DNA of 47,995 nucleotides from Cellulomonas hominis. GTDB taxonomy: Bacteria > Actinomycetota > Actinomycetes > Actinomycetales > Cellulomonadaceae. This document shows positions 40,211 to 47,995 of this stretch, in pieces. The DNA is taken from the NCBI RefSeq assembly GCF_901521055.1, contig NZ_CABEGA010000033.1:1-47995 (forward strand). Direction: 5' to 3'. Positions within the stretch are counted from its first letter, which is position 1; each line of letters begins with the position of its first letter. A program made the position numbers and the translations under genes. A model generated the notes under the pieces. That model worked only from the letters and a program-made list of their open reading frames with translations, was not told where the DNA came from and did no database searches.

Positions 40211-41941
40211 TCATCGTGCCACGTCCGCCAGCTCCAGAAGCTCCGCTGCGTGCGCACGCGCCGTACCGGATTCCTCCTGGCCGGACAGCATGCGGGCCAG
40301 CTCGCGCACGCGGTCCTCCCCGGCGACCTCCCGGACGTCGGACGCGGTGACCGCCCCGTCCCGCGACTTCGTGACGACCAGGTGCCGGTCGGCGAACGCC
40401 GCGACCTGCGCGAGGTGCGTGACCACCAGCACCTGCGAACCCCGCGCCAGAGCCGCGAGACGGCGCCCCACCTCGGTCGCCGCGCGCCCGCCGACGCCGG
40501 CGTCGACCTCGTCGAAGACGAACGTGCCGGGCCGGTGCTCGCCCTGGTCCGGCGACGTCGCGAGCGCCACCTCGAGGGCCAGCATGACCCGCGACAGCTC
40601 GCCGCCGGACGCGCCCTTGCCCAGCGGGCGGGCCGGTCCGCCGGCGTGCGCGGCCAGGAGCATCTCCACCACATCTCCACCGTGCGGCCCCAGCTCGGTC
40701 GCGGGCTCGACCCGCACCTCGAGCTGCGCGCCGGCCATCGCGAGCCCGGCGAGCTCCGCCGACACGGTGTCCGCGAGCCGCGCGCCGGCCTCCCGCCGCG
40801 CCGCGCCGATCCGCCGCGCGAGGTCCGCGAGCCGCGCGTCGAGGGCGTCCCGCTCCGCCGTGAGCTCGACCACCTTCTCGTCGCCGTCGCCGATGTCCAG
40901 CAGCCGCCGGCTGCTCTCGTCCGCCCAGCGGAGCACCGCCTCGACGTCCTCGCCGTAGGAGCGCGTCAGCGTGGCGAGCTCCGCCCGGCGGTTCTGGGCG
41001 GTGTCGAGCCGCAGCGGGTCGGCCTGGAGGTCCTGGAGGTACGACGACAGCTCGGTGGCGGCGTCCGCGAGCAGGTAGCCCGCCTCGGCGACCCGGTCCC
41101 GGAGCTCCGCGAGCCGGGAGTCGTGGCTCCCCGCCTGGTCGAGCAGCCGCCGCGCGTGCTCGACGGCACCCGCGGCGCTGGCCGTGTCGTCCGCCGAGTC
41201 GTCGTCGCCGACGAGCGCCGCGTGCGCGCCCGACGCCGCCGTCCGCAGGTCCTCGGCGTGCTCGAGCCGCTCGATCTCCTGCGCGAGCGCGGCGTCCTCC
41301 CCCGGCTGCGGGTCGATCCGCTCGACCTCCGCGAGCCCCAGGCGCAGCAGCTCCGCCTCCCGCGCGAGGTCCTGCCGCCGGGACGTCAGGTCGTCGATGG
41401 TGGCCTGCAGCTGCGCGCGCTCGGACCACGCCTGCCGGTACTCGGCGAGCAGCGCACCGTGCGCCGCGCCGGCGAACGCGTCGAGCGCCTCCCGCTGGTG
41501 GGCGGGCGAGCGGAGCCGGGCCTGGTCCTGCTGCCCGTGCACCGTGATGAGGGACTCGGCCAGCTCGCCGAGCACCGCCTGCGGCACCGAGCGCCCGCCG
41601 AGGTGCGCGCGCGACCGCCCGGGCGCCCCGTCGGTGGCCGCCCCGACCGTCCGGACGAGCACGAGCCCGCCGTCGTCGTCGACCGCCGCGCCCGCGTCCT
41701 CGGCCCGGGCCAGCACCGGCGACCCCGCGGGGACGACCACGCGGCCCTCGACGACCGCGGACGCCGCACCGGTGCGCACCGTGGCCGGGTCGGCCTTGCC
41801 GCCGAGCAGCAGGTTCAGGCCGGTCAGCACCATCGTCTTGCCGGCGCCGGTCTCCCCGGTCAGCACCGTCAGCCCCGGGTGCAGCCGGATCTGGGCGCCG
41901 GTGATGACACCGAGGTCGCTGATCGTGATCTCCTCGAACAC
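40211..41941 (-). CDS. DNA repair protein RecN
   Basis: SMC-like ATPase of 576 residues that helps double-strand break repair. Walker A GETGAGKT is at residues 29-36, a long coiled-coil middle (about 150-370) follows, and the C-terminal half has the signature GASGGELSRVMLALE, Walker B VFDEVDAGVGG and VVTHLAQVAAFADRH. GTG 41941 starts 4 bp after the nadK stop. Confidence 0.96.
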   Translation of the reverse strand: MFEEITISDLGVITGAQIRLHPGLTVLTGETGAGKTMVLTGLNLLLGGKADPATVRTGAASAVVEGRVVVPAGSPVLARAEDAGAAVDDDGGLVLVRTVGAATDGAPGRSRAHLGGRSVPQAVLGELAESLITVHGQQDQARLRSPAHQREALDAFAGAAHGALLAEYRQAWSERAQLQATIDDLTSRRQDLAREAELLRLGLAEVERIDPQPGEDAALAQEIERLEHAEDLRTAASGAHAALVGDDDSADDTASAAGAVEHARRLLDQAGSHDSRLAELRDRVAEAGYLLADAATELSSYLQDLQADPLRLDTAQNRRAELATLTRSYGEDVEAVLRWADESSRRLLDIGDGDEKVVELTAERDALDARLADLARRIGAARREAGARLADTVSAELAGLAMAGAQLEVRVEPATELGPHGGDVVEMLLAAHAGGPARPLGKGASGGELSRVMLALEVALATSPDQGEHRPGTFVFDEVDAGVGGRAATEVGRRLAALARGSQVLVVTHLAQVAAFADRHLVVTKSRDGAVTASDVREVAGEDRVRELARMLSGQEESGTARAHAAELLELADVAR

Positions 41942-41945
41942 GCGC

Positions 41946-42860
41946 TCAGTCCCCGTCCGTCGATCCGTCGCCGCGGCCGTTCCCGCGGTCCCGCGGGGGC
42001 CCGTCGTGCGGCCGTCCCCGCCAGCCCACCACGGGCAGGTCGAACTTGTTCACCAGCCGGTCCGTGAACGGCGCCGGGGTGAGCCGCGCCAGCCGCACCG
42101 GCACCGGGGAGCGCCGGACCTCGACGCGCGACCCCGCCGGCACCTCGATGCGGCGCCGCCCGTCGCACACCAGCACCGCCGGGGAGGGCGAGCGGGTCAG
42201 CACCTCGACCGCGACCACCGACCGGGGGCCCACCACCAGCGGGCGGGCGAACAGCGCGTGCGCCGACAGCGGCACCACGATCAGGCTGTCGACCTCCGGC
42301 CAGACGACCGGCCCGCCCGCGGAGAACGCGTGCGCCGTCGACCCGGTGGACGTCGCCAGGACCACGCCGTCGCAGCCGAAGCTCGACAGCGGGCGGTCGT
42401 CGACCTCGATGACCACCTCGACCATGCGCGCCGGCTCCGCCTTCTCCAGCGCGGCCTCGTTCAGCGCCCAGCCGGTGAGCGGGTCCCGCATCCCCGGCAC
42501 CTGGACCTGCACCTGGAGCGTCGTGCGCTCCTCGACGGTGTAGTCGCCCGAGGCGATCCGCCGGACCGCCTCCTTGATGTCGTCGCGCTCGCTCTCCGCG
42601 AGGAACCCGACGTGCCCGAGGTTGATCCCCAGCAGCGGCACCCCCGCACCGCGCGCGAGCTCGGCGGCGCGCAGGATCGTGCCGTCGCCCCCGAGGACCA
42701 TCGCCAGCTCGATGTCGTGGAACGCCATGCCGGGGATGTCCTCCCCCGACAGCACGGGCGTGAACCCGGCCGCGGTCAGGGCGGTCACGGCCTCCTCGGT
42801 CGCGGTCACCGCCTCGGGCCGCCCGCTGTGCGTGACGACCAGGACCCGCCTGCTGCTCAT
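41946..42860 (-). CDS. NAD kinase
   Basis: Phosphorylates NAD to NADP, 304 residues. GGDGT is at residues 57-61, and NEAALEK supplies the NE motif; the Gly-rich STGSTAHAFSAGG segment binds NAD. A 35-residue Arg/Gly/Asp-rich C-terminal tail is extra. ATG 42860 overlaps the tlyA stop (ATGA). Confidence 0.96.
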   Translation of the reverse strand: MSSRRVLVVTHSGRPEAVTATEEAVTALTAAGFTPVLSGEDIPGMAFHDIELAMVLGGDGTILRAAELARGAGVPLLGINLGHVGFLAESERDDIKEAVRRIASGDYTVEERTTLQVQVQVPGMRDPLTGWALNEAALEKAEPARMVEVVIEVDDRPLSSFGCDGVVLATSTGSTAHAFSAGGPVVWPEVDSLIVVPLSAHALFARPLVVGPRSVVAVEVLTRSPSPAVLVCDGRRRIEVPAGSRVEVRRSPVPVRLARLTPAPFTDRLVNKFDLPVVGWRGRPHDGPPRDRGNGRGDGSTDGD

Positions 42861-43693
42861 GCGCCTGCACCTCTCTCGTCCAGCACGACCTGCCGCACCC
42901 GCTCCGCGAGTGCTCCTTCGTCCTCCCCGCCGGCCTCCGGGGCCGTCCCGCGGCGACGCAGCCACAGGAACAGCTCCACGTTGCCGCTGGGGCCCGGCAG
43001 CGGGCTGCGCGCCACCCCGGCGACCACCAGCCCGTGCGCCCCGGCGGCCGACGCCACGCCGAGCACCGCCTCGACCCGCTGCTCCGTGCTGCGCACGACG
43101 CCGCTGGACCCGAGCCGATCGCGCCCGACCTCGAACTGCGGCTTCACCATGAGCACGAGGTCCGCCTCGGGCGCCGCGACCGCCGCCAGCGCGGGGACCA
43201 CCAGGGTCAGCGAGATGAACGACAGGTCGGCGACGACGAGCGCAGGCGCGGGGTCGAGGTCCCCCGCCGCGAGGTACCGGACGTTCACCCCCTCGCGGAC
43301 GTCCACCCGGGGGTCGGCGCGCAGCCGGTCGACGAGCTGCCCGTGCCCGACGTCCATCGCCACCACCCGGCGCGCGCCGCGGCGCAGCAGGACGTCCGTG
43401 AACCCCCCGGTGCTGGCGCCCGCGTCCAGGCACACCCTGTCCGCCACGACCACGTCGGGGAACGCGTCGAGCGCGCCCAGCAGCTTGTGCGCGCCGCGGG
43501 ACGCCCAGTCGTCGTCGGGACCGTCCGGCGCGGGGGCGACCTGCGCGTGCTGGTCGTCGGCGAGCGGCACCGCCGGGCGCCGCACGGGGCGGCCGTCGAC
43601 GGTGACGCGGCCGGCGGCGATCAGCTCGGCCGCGTGCCGGCGGGAGCGGGCCAGCCCGTCGCGGACGAGGGCGGCGTCGACGCGCGTCGCCAC
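42857..43693 (-). CDS. TlyA family rRNA 2'-O-methyltransferase
   Basis: Methylates ribose of 16S and 23S rRNA in relatives, the modification needed for capreomycin sensitivity. 278 residues: an N-terminal S4 RNA-binding domain (RVDAALVRDGLARSRRHA), then an FtsJ-like methyltransferase with DAGASTGGFTDVLL as the SAM motif and VKPQFEVG carrying catalytic Lys and Glu. GTG 43693 is used because GGAGGG precedes it. Confidence 0.95.
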   Translation of the reverse strand: MATRVDAALVRDGLARSRRHAAELIAAGRVTVDGRPVRRPAVPLADDQHAQVAPAPDGPDDDWASRGAHKLLGALDAFPDVVVADRVCLDAGASTGGFTDVLLRRGARRVVAMDVGHGQLVDRLRADPRVDVREGVNVRYLAAGDLDPAPALVVADLSFISLTLVVPALAAVAAPEADLVLMVKPQFEVGRDRLGSSGVVRSTEQRVEAVLGVASAAGAHGLVVAGVARSPLPGPSGNVELFLWLRRRGTAPEAGGEDEGALAERVRQVVLDERGAGA

Positions 43694-43698
43694 CCGCG

Positions 43699-43866
43699 TC
43701 AGCCCTCCGCGTCGGCGAGGCGGTCCTGCAGGGCCGTGTGCACGGCGTCGAACACGGCCAGCTGCTCGCGCAGCCCCAGCTCGGTGACCTCCGTGAGGCG
43801 CATCAGCGCCTGGTCCACCGTCTGGTCGCCCGTCGGCTCCACGACACCCACTCCCCACTCCGCCAC
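43699..43866 (-). CDS. Small conserved protein between tlyA and the HAD gene (Rv1693-like position)
   Basis: About 55 residues, acidic and helical, containing PTGDQTVDQALMRLTEVTE. A short gene sits at this position in mycobacteria (Rv1693). I do not know its function. GTG 43866 is the likely start, but later GTG codons are possible. Its stop is 5 bp from the tlyA start, and the tlyA ribosome site lies in its last codons, so the two are coupled. Confidence 0.7.
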   Translation of the reverse strand: MAEWGVGVVEPTGDQTVDQALMRLTEVTELGLREQLAVFDAVHTALQDRLADAEG

Positions 43867-43939
43867 AGGCGGCTGCTCGACCGTGCTCGCCAGGCGTGGC
43901 CGTGACCCGGCCACGCCGCCCCCCGCACTGCCGGCCAGG

Positions 43940-44989
43940 CTACCGGCCTGCGCCCACGCCCGCGGCGTCCTCCGGCGCGACACCCAGCTCCGGGACCGAC
44001 TGCGGGTCCAGGGTCTCCCCCGCGTCCACCGCCGCCCACGCCGCGGCGCACGCAGCCCGGACCAGATCGACCCCCGCGGCGCGCTCGGCGAGCTCCAGGC
44101 GGCCGTCGACGACGCGGGCCGCGGCCTCGCCGGACGTCCACCAGCCCTCGGCCGCGCGCACCGGCTCCGGGTGCGGGACGAGCAGGCCGCCGAGGTCCGC
44201 CGCGATGTAGTGCGGCCGCAGCGCCGGCGGCGCCAGGACGTCGTCGCGCGCGGTGCTGACGCCCGTGAGGACGTGCAACCCCGCGAAGCCGCCCGTGCGG
44301 GCACCCGCGAGGTCGGTGTCCAGGCGGTCGCCCACGACCAGCGCCTCCCGCGCGCCGGCCCGCTCGACGGCGATCTCGTACATCGTCGACGCCGGCTTGC
44401 CGGCGCTGTCCGGCACGACACCGGTCGCGGCCTGCACCGCCCCGACGAGCGCGCCGTTCCCCGGCGCGAACCCGCGCGCGGTCGGCAGGCTCAGGTCGAG
44501 GTTGCTCGCCACGAACCACGCGCCGCCCGACACCGCGTAGGCCGCCTCGGCCAGCTGCTGCCAGCCGACCTCCGGCGCGAAGCCCTGGGCCACCGCGTCC
44601 GGGTGCTCGTCCGCGGACGAGACGACGGTGAACCCCGCCGCCGTCACCGCCGTCACCAGGCCGGCACCGCCGACCACCAGCACCTTCGCGCCCGGCTGCA
44701 GCCGGGTCGCCAGCAGCGCCGCAGCCGCCTGGGCGGCCGTCAGCACGTCACCCGGCTCCGTCGGGATGTCCAGCGACGTGAGCTGCTCCGCCACGGACTC
44801 CGGCTCACGGGACGCGTTGTTGGTGACGAACACCAGGCGCATCCCCGCCGACCGGGCGCCCGCCAGCCCGGCGGACGCCCCCTCGATCGGCTCGTGCCCG
44901 CGGTACGCGACCCCGTCCAGGTCGACCAGGGCCAGGTCGTAGCGCTCGGCGAGCGGGATGTCGCTGCCGATCAGACGTGCGTCGGTCAC
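43940..44989 (-). CDS. HAD-IIA family phosphatase (Rv1692-like)
   Basis: Phosphatase of 349 residues. The motif DLDGVAYRG (Asp23 nucleophile, Asp25), VTNNAS, GKPAST with the Lys, and GDRLDTD are complete. The C2-type cap lies between about 90 and 200. At this position mycobacteria carry Rv1692, reported as a glycerol-3-phosphate phosphatase; the same activity is plausible. A C-terminal region of about 90 residues after the fold ([16 protein letters not shown] onward) is additional. GTG 44989 overlaps the upstream stop (GTGA). Confidence 0.92.
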   Translation of the reverse strand: MTDARLIGSDIPLAERYDLALVDLDGVAYRGHEPIEGASAGLAGARSAGMRLVFVTNNASREPESVAEQLTSLDIPTEPGDVLTAAQAAAALLATRLQPGAKVLVVGGAGLVTAVTAAGFTVVSSADEHPDAVAQGFAPEVGWQQLAEAAYAVSGGAWFVASNLDLSLPTARGFAPGNGALVGAVQAATGVVPDSAGKPASTMYEIAVERAGAREALVVGDRLDTDLAGARTGGFAGLHVLTGVSTARDDVLAPPALRPHYIAADLGGLLVPHPEPVRAAEGWWTSGEAAARVVDGRLELAERAAGVDLVRAACAAAWAAVDAGETLDPQSVPELGVAPEDAAGVGAGR

Positions 44990-47382
44990 TCGTCCTCCGT
45001 GTCCTTCACGCCCTCGGGGGCGTCGTCGGTGCGGGCGTCGTCGGGGCCGGCGTCGGGGCCGTCCGCGTCCTCGGACTCGTCCGCGTCGGCGTCGGCTGCG
45101 TCTGCGTCGTCGGCCGCGACGGTGTCGGCTGCGTCTGCGTCGGCGTCGTCGTCGTCGGCCGCGTCCTCAGCATCGACCTCGTCGTCGGCGAGGTCGAAGA
45201 CGACGACGTCCTCCTCCACCTCGTCCCCGTCCGTCACCTGCGCCAGCAGCGACGGCGGCACGGCGGCCTCGGTCGCGTCGGCCTCGTCGACCCGCCCCGC
45301 GGCCCGCAGCGCGTCGGCGCGCGCCTGAGCAACCCGGGCCGCGAGCAGCGTGCGCACCGGACCGGTCGCGATCCCGGCCAGGGCGGCGATCGCCGCGTCC
45401 GGGTCGCCCATGTCGAGCCGAGCGCCGCTCACGACCATCGCGAGCTCCACCCGGGCCTCCGTGTCGAGCGTCTCCGCCTCGGGCGACGCGGCGAGCGTCA
45501 GGGCCCGCTCGGGGCGCCCCAGGCCGCGCTCGCAGTCCGCCATCACGGCGAGGTGCTCGGACGACCCGTTCAGGCGCCGCACCGTGCGCAGCTCGCGCAG
45601 CGCCTCGGCGAACCGTCCCGTCCGGTAGGCCGCGAGACCCGCCGCCTCCCGCACCACGTCGACGCGCCCACCGTGCCGCACAGCGGCCTGCGCGTGCTCG
45701 TACGCGAGCTCGGGGTCCTCGTCCAGCAGGCGCCCGGTCATCACCAGGTGCCGGCCGACGATGCCGGCGTTGTCCTTGCTCAGGGTGCGCAGACGCGCCC
45801 GGACGTCACGGTCCAGCATCCCGAACTCGACGTCGTCCGGGATGTCCGGCCCGTAGACCCGCACGGGCTGCGGCGGGCGGCTCGGCCGGCGCTCGGCGTC
45901 GTCCCGGCGGGGGCCGCGCGGCCCGGAGGTGCGGTCCGGCGCACCGGTCCGCGCTCCGCGGTCGTCGGTGCGACGCGTGCCAGGGCGGTCCCCGCGGGAG
46001 TCGCCCTCCCTGCGGAAGCCACCCGGTCGCTCACCGCGCGAGTCGCCGTCACGGCGGAACCCCGGACGGTCACCGGAGTCCCGACGCGGACGGTCCTGAA
46101 AGCCACCGGCCCGCTCGCCCGAGTCCCGACGCGGACGGTCCTGGTAGGCGCCGCGGGGACGCTCGGACCCGGCGTCGGCGGGTCGACGGAACGAGCCGCT
46201 GTCACCGCCGTCGCGCCGCTCGCTGCGGAACCCGCCACGGTCGTCCCGCGGCGCCCCGGCACGCCGGTCGTCGTCGCGGCGGAACCCGCCGCGGTCGTCA
46301 CGAGCCCCGGCCGCACGCGGGCGGTCACCCTGGTACCCGCCACCAGCCGGACGACCACCACGGTCGTCCCGCTGGTAGCCACCGGTGCGCTCCCCGCGGT
46401 CACGGTTGTACCCGCCGCCGGAGCGATCACCCTGGTACCCGCCGGTCCGCTCACGACCCCCACGCTCGTCGCGCTGGTAGCCGCTGCCAGCGGGACGGCC
46501 CGGGCGGTCACCCTGGTACCCACCACCAGCAGGCCGACCACCACGGTCACCCTGGTAACCACCGGTGCGCTCACCGCGATCGCGGTCGTACCCGCGGCTC
46601 GGCCGATCGCCCTGGGACCCGCCACCAGCAGGGCGGCCACCACGGTCGTCACGCTGGAACCCGCCACCAGCAGGACGGCCACCACGGTCATCACGCTGGA
46701 AGCCGCCACCAGCAGGACGGCCACCACGGTCGTCACGCTGGAACCCGCCACCGGCAGGACGCCCGGGCCGGCCACCCTGGTACCCCCCACCGGCCGGACG
46801 ACCACCACGGTCACCCTGGTGACCACCGGTGCGCTCACCACCAGCACGACCACCACGGTCGTCACGCGGGAACCCGCCACCGCTGCGCTCACCACGGTTT
46901 CGGTCGTACCCGGCGCTCGACCGATCGCCCTGGTACCCGCCACCAGTGGGACGGCCTCCACGGTCGTCACGCTGGAACCCGCCACCAGCAGGACGGCTCG
47001 CGCGGTCACCCTGGTACCCACCACCGGCAGCACGACCACCACGGTCGTCACGCGGGTACCCACCGGAGCGCTCAGCCCCGGGACGACCGCCACGCTCACC
47101 GCGGGAGGCACCGCCGGAGCCGCGATCGTCGCGGAACGCCGGACGACCGCCGTTCTGCGGTCGGGATCCGGAGAAGCCACCGCTCCGATCATCGGTGGTG
47201 CGCCGGGAGTCTCGCTCACCGGCGCCGGCACGACCGCGCTGACCCGCCACCCGAGGGGCTCGTGCCGGGCGGGCATCACCCGTGGGGCGCGCCCCGTTCC
47301 GGTTGCCGTAGCGCCCGACGCCACCGCCGTCTCGGCGATCGCCCTCGTCCGCCGAACGCGTCCCGCGCTCGTCGCTGCTCAT
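44986..47382 (-). CDS. Repeat-rich TPR protein with RGG-like disordered N-terminus
   Basis: Protein of 798 residues. Residues 1-500 are low complexity, rich in Gly, Arg, Asp, Pro and Gln, with about eleven copies of [12 protein letters not shown] units linked by RDDRGG. Residues about 504-715 form a helical repeat region ([34 protein letters not shown]) matching the TPR-type protein found at this locus in mycobacteria (Rv1691 position). The last 80 residues are Asp/Ala-rich. No signal peptide or membrane helix. RGG-like repeats often bind RNA; nothing shown here proves that. GAGGAG lies upstream of ATG 47382. It is first in the run that includes tlyA. Confidence 0.9.
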   Translation of the reverse strand: MSSDERGTRSADEGDRRDGGGVGRYGNRNGARPTGDARPARAPRVAGQRGRAGAGERDSRRTTDDRSGGFSGSRPQNGGRPAFRDDRGSGGASRGERGGRPGAERSGGYPRDDRGGRAAGGGYQGDRASRPAGGGFQRDDRGGRPTGGGYQGDRSSAGYDRNRGERSGGGFPRDDRGGRAGGERTGGHQGDRGGRPAGGGYQGGRPGRPAGGGFQRDDRGGRPAGGGFQRDDRGGRPAGGGFQRDDRGGRPAGGGSQGDRPSRGYDRDRGERTGGYQGDRGGRPAGGGYQGDRPGRPAGSGYQRDERGGRERTGGYQGDRSGGGYNRDRGERTGGYQRDDRGGRPAGGGYQGDRPRAAGARDDRGGFRRDDDRRAGAPRDDRGGFRSERRDGGDSGSFRRPADAGSERPRGAYQDRPRRDSGERAGGFQDRPRRDSGDRPGFRRDGDSRGERPGGFRREGDSRGDRPGTRRTDDRGARTGAPDRTSGPRGPRRDDAERRPSRPPQPVRVYGPDIPDDVEFGMLDRDVRARLRTLSKDNAGIVGRHLVMTGRLLDEDPELAYEHAQAAVRHGGRVDVVREAAGLAAYRTGRFAEALRELRTVRRLNGSSEHLAVMADCERGLGRPERALTLAASPEAETLDTEARVELAMVVSGARLDMGDPDAAIAALAGIATGPVRTLLAARVAQARADALRAAGRVDEADATEAAVPPSLLAQVTDGDEVEEDVVVFDLADDEVDAEDAADDDDADADAADTVAADDADAADADADESEDADGPDAGPDDARTDDAPEGVKDTEDE
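46622..46747. repeat. Three 42-bp tandem repeats in the TPR protein gene
   Basis: Near-identical 42-bp units at 46622-46663, 46664-46705 and 46706-46747, differing at a few bases. Each encodes 14 residues ([14 protein letters not shown]). A degenerate fourth unit follows. Wider related repeats cover about 45890-47230. Confidence 0.9.
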
Positions 47383-47838
47383 ATCCAGCTTCTCCTCGTC
47401 ATTCGACCGCTGACCATCGTCTCATCCGCACCGCCCGCGCCCCACATCGGTGCGGGCCTGCGGCACCGCCACGTCCACAGAACGCCGTCTCGCCCATGCT
47501 CCAGGCCGGCCGCTCTCGCTCTCCGTCGAGCTCCGGGCCCGTCGAACCACACGTCAGAGCCGCACTCCACCCCGGGGCTCCGGTGAACGCGAGCCGGGTA
47601 GAACGCACCGGGGTGACCAACGACACCACGAAGCCGAGGCCACGTGCCGCCCCGTGGCAGCGCCAGACCTCGAGCCGAACACGCTGCGCCGAGATGGCAG
47701 CGGTGGCCTGTGCGTGTGGCGTCGGGCGCAGGCGGGCGATGTCATCTCGGCGCACCGGGGATCAACGCCCGGAGGGGGGCGGGGGCGCGCGTCGTCCCGT
47801 GCGCGTGTCGGCGCGAGTGGAATGGTCCGGGAAACACG
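47383..47838. other. 456-bp region without a gene
   Basis: Lies between the repeat-protein start and the rRNA terminator. I find no tRNA, no convincing open frame and no rRNA fragment. The only clear structure is the nested palindrome at 47685-47754. Part of it is presumably the promoter and leader of the repeat-protein gene. Confidence 0.6.
47685..47754. repeat. 70-nt nested palindrome
   Basis: Arms TGCGCCGAGATG (47685-47696) and CATCTCGGCGCA (47743-47754) pair perfectly over 12 bp, extending to 14 of 15. Inside, GCCTGTGC (47706-47713) pairs with GCGCAGGC (47726-47733) with one wobble. There is no T tract. It could fold as a structured RNA on either strand or as a cruciform. Confidence 0.75.
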
Positions 47839-47866
47839 AAGAGCCACCCCGAATGGGGTGGCTCTT
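47839..47866 (-). terminator. rRNA operon terminator
   Basis: Perfect 12-bp stem (47839-47850 with 47855-47866), GAAT loop, followed on the minus strand by TTCGTGTTT... after the stem. It lies 12 bp past the 5S 3' end. Confidence 0.9.
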
Positions 47867-47878
47867 CATGAATGGTGT

Positions 47879-47995
47879 CCGGCGGCGTCCTACTCTCCCA
47901 CACCCTGGCGAGTGCAGTACCATCGGCGCTGAAGGGCTTAGCTTCCGGGTTCGGAATGGGACCGGGCGTTTCCCCTTCGCTATGACCGCCGTAAC
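47879..47995 (-). rRNA. 5S ribosomal RNA
   Basis: The reverse complement reads as an actinobacterial 5S rRNA: 5' end GTTACGGCGGTCATAGCG, the conserved loop CCCATTCCGAACCCGGAAG, and a 3' end GGACGCCGCCGGAC that pairs with the 5' end. Length about 117 nt. The window ends at its first base, so the 23S and 16S genes lie outside. Confidence 0.97.

Noticed and set aside
46622..46747. CRISPR array
   Set aside because: Units are contiguous with no unique spacers and code for protein in frame; no cas genes in the window.
45780..47324. Second minus-strand frame (514 codons) in the repeat region, Val/Thr-rich
   Set aside because: Same repeat-driven openness; it ends before the conserved domain and has no homology that I can see.
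44977..47586. Plus-strand open frame of 869 codons with Thr/Val/Pro repeats
   Set aside because: It mirrors the in-frame repeats of the minus-strand TPR gene; units of 42 bp keep several frames open. The minus frame has the conserved TPR region and a ribosome site.
47383..47838. tRNA or other known RNA beside the 5S gene
   Set aside because: No T-arm sequence with pairing stems and no acceptor stem of tRNA length; the 70-nt palindrome has the size but not the arms of a tRNA.

Overview
The window is about 48 kb of very GC-rich DNA from an actinobacterium. Gene order and family content suggest order Micrococcales, possibly a Cellulomonas-like genus; this is an inference, because no 16S rRNA is present. 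Typical actinobacterial signs are the order tlyA-nadK-recN-steA-steB-...-pyrG-NUDIX (as in Mycobacterium tuberculosis Rv1691-Rv1700), a sufR-led suf operon, actinobacterial-type GlgA, fabG-fabI, and many genes that start a few bases after a TAnnnT -10 box (leaderless architecture). Bases 1-90 are not genomic: they are Illumina/Nextera adapter joined to a truncated TetR gene. The right end stops at the first base of a 5S rRNA, so the window looks like one short-read contig bounded by adapter and by an rRNA operon.

Layout. 91-2.7 kb: TetR regulator with a perfect palindromic operator, then nfeD and an SPFH/band-7 membrane protein (minus). 2.8-4.5 kb: a lone ABC ATPase divergent from an unknown protein. 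4.5-7.8 kb: glycogen genes glgA and glgC back to back, then serB. 7.8-10.5 kb: fabG-fabI-histidine phosphatase (minus) and a VOC protein. 10.6-12.9 kb: AraC-type regulator and a translationally coupled DUF3099-small protein-SURF1 trio. 13-14.5 kb: ABC-F protein. 14.8-16.8 kb: ECF biotin transporter bioY-bioM-bioN. 16.8-17.7 kb: neutral zinc metallopeptidase. 17.8-24.9 kb: suf Fe-S assembly operon sufR-B-D-Rieske-C-S-U-T on the minus strand, with an inverted-repeat operator upstream and a strong hairpin between sufC and sufS. 25.1-30.6 kb (plus): an ABC-2 exporter, heme A synthase ctaA, an alpha/beta hydrolase and a DrrAB-like exporter. 30.6-34.0 kb (minus): GGDEF protein, NUDIX hydrolase and pyrG. 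34.2-44.99 kb (minus): a tightly coupled run of glycosyltransferase, MurJ, a divergent MraY/WecA-like enzyme, SteB, SteA, RecN, NAD kinase, TlyA, a small protein and an HAD phosphatase.

44.99-47.4 kb holds the most unusual gene: an 798-residue protein with about 500 residues of Arg/Gly/Asp-rich repeats, then the conserved TPR-like domain expected at this position (Rv1691-like), then an acidic tail. Its N-terminal repeats are encoded partly by nearly identical 42-bp tandem units. Between it and the rRNA terminator lies a 456-bp gene-free region with a 70-nt nested palindrome. Most functional links here (Fe-S supply, heme A and SURF1 for cytochrome oxidase, cell separation and lipid-linked wall precursors) follow from family knowledge; the repeat protein, the palindrome and the MraY/WecA-like enzyme are the parts that known families do not fully explain.
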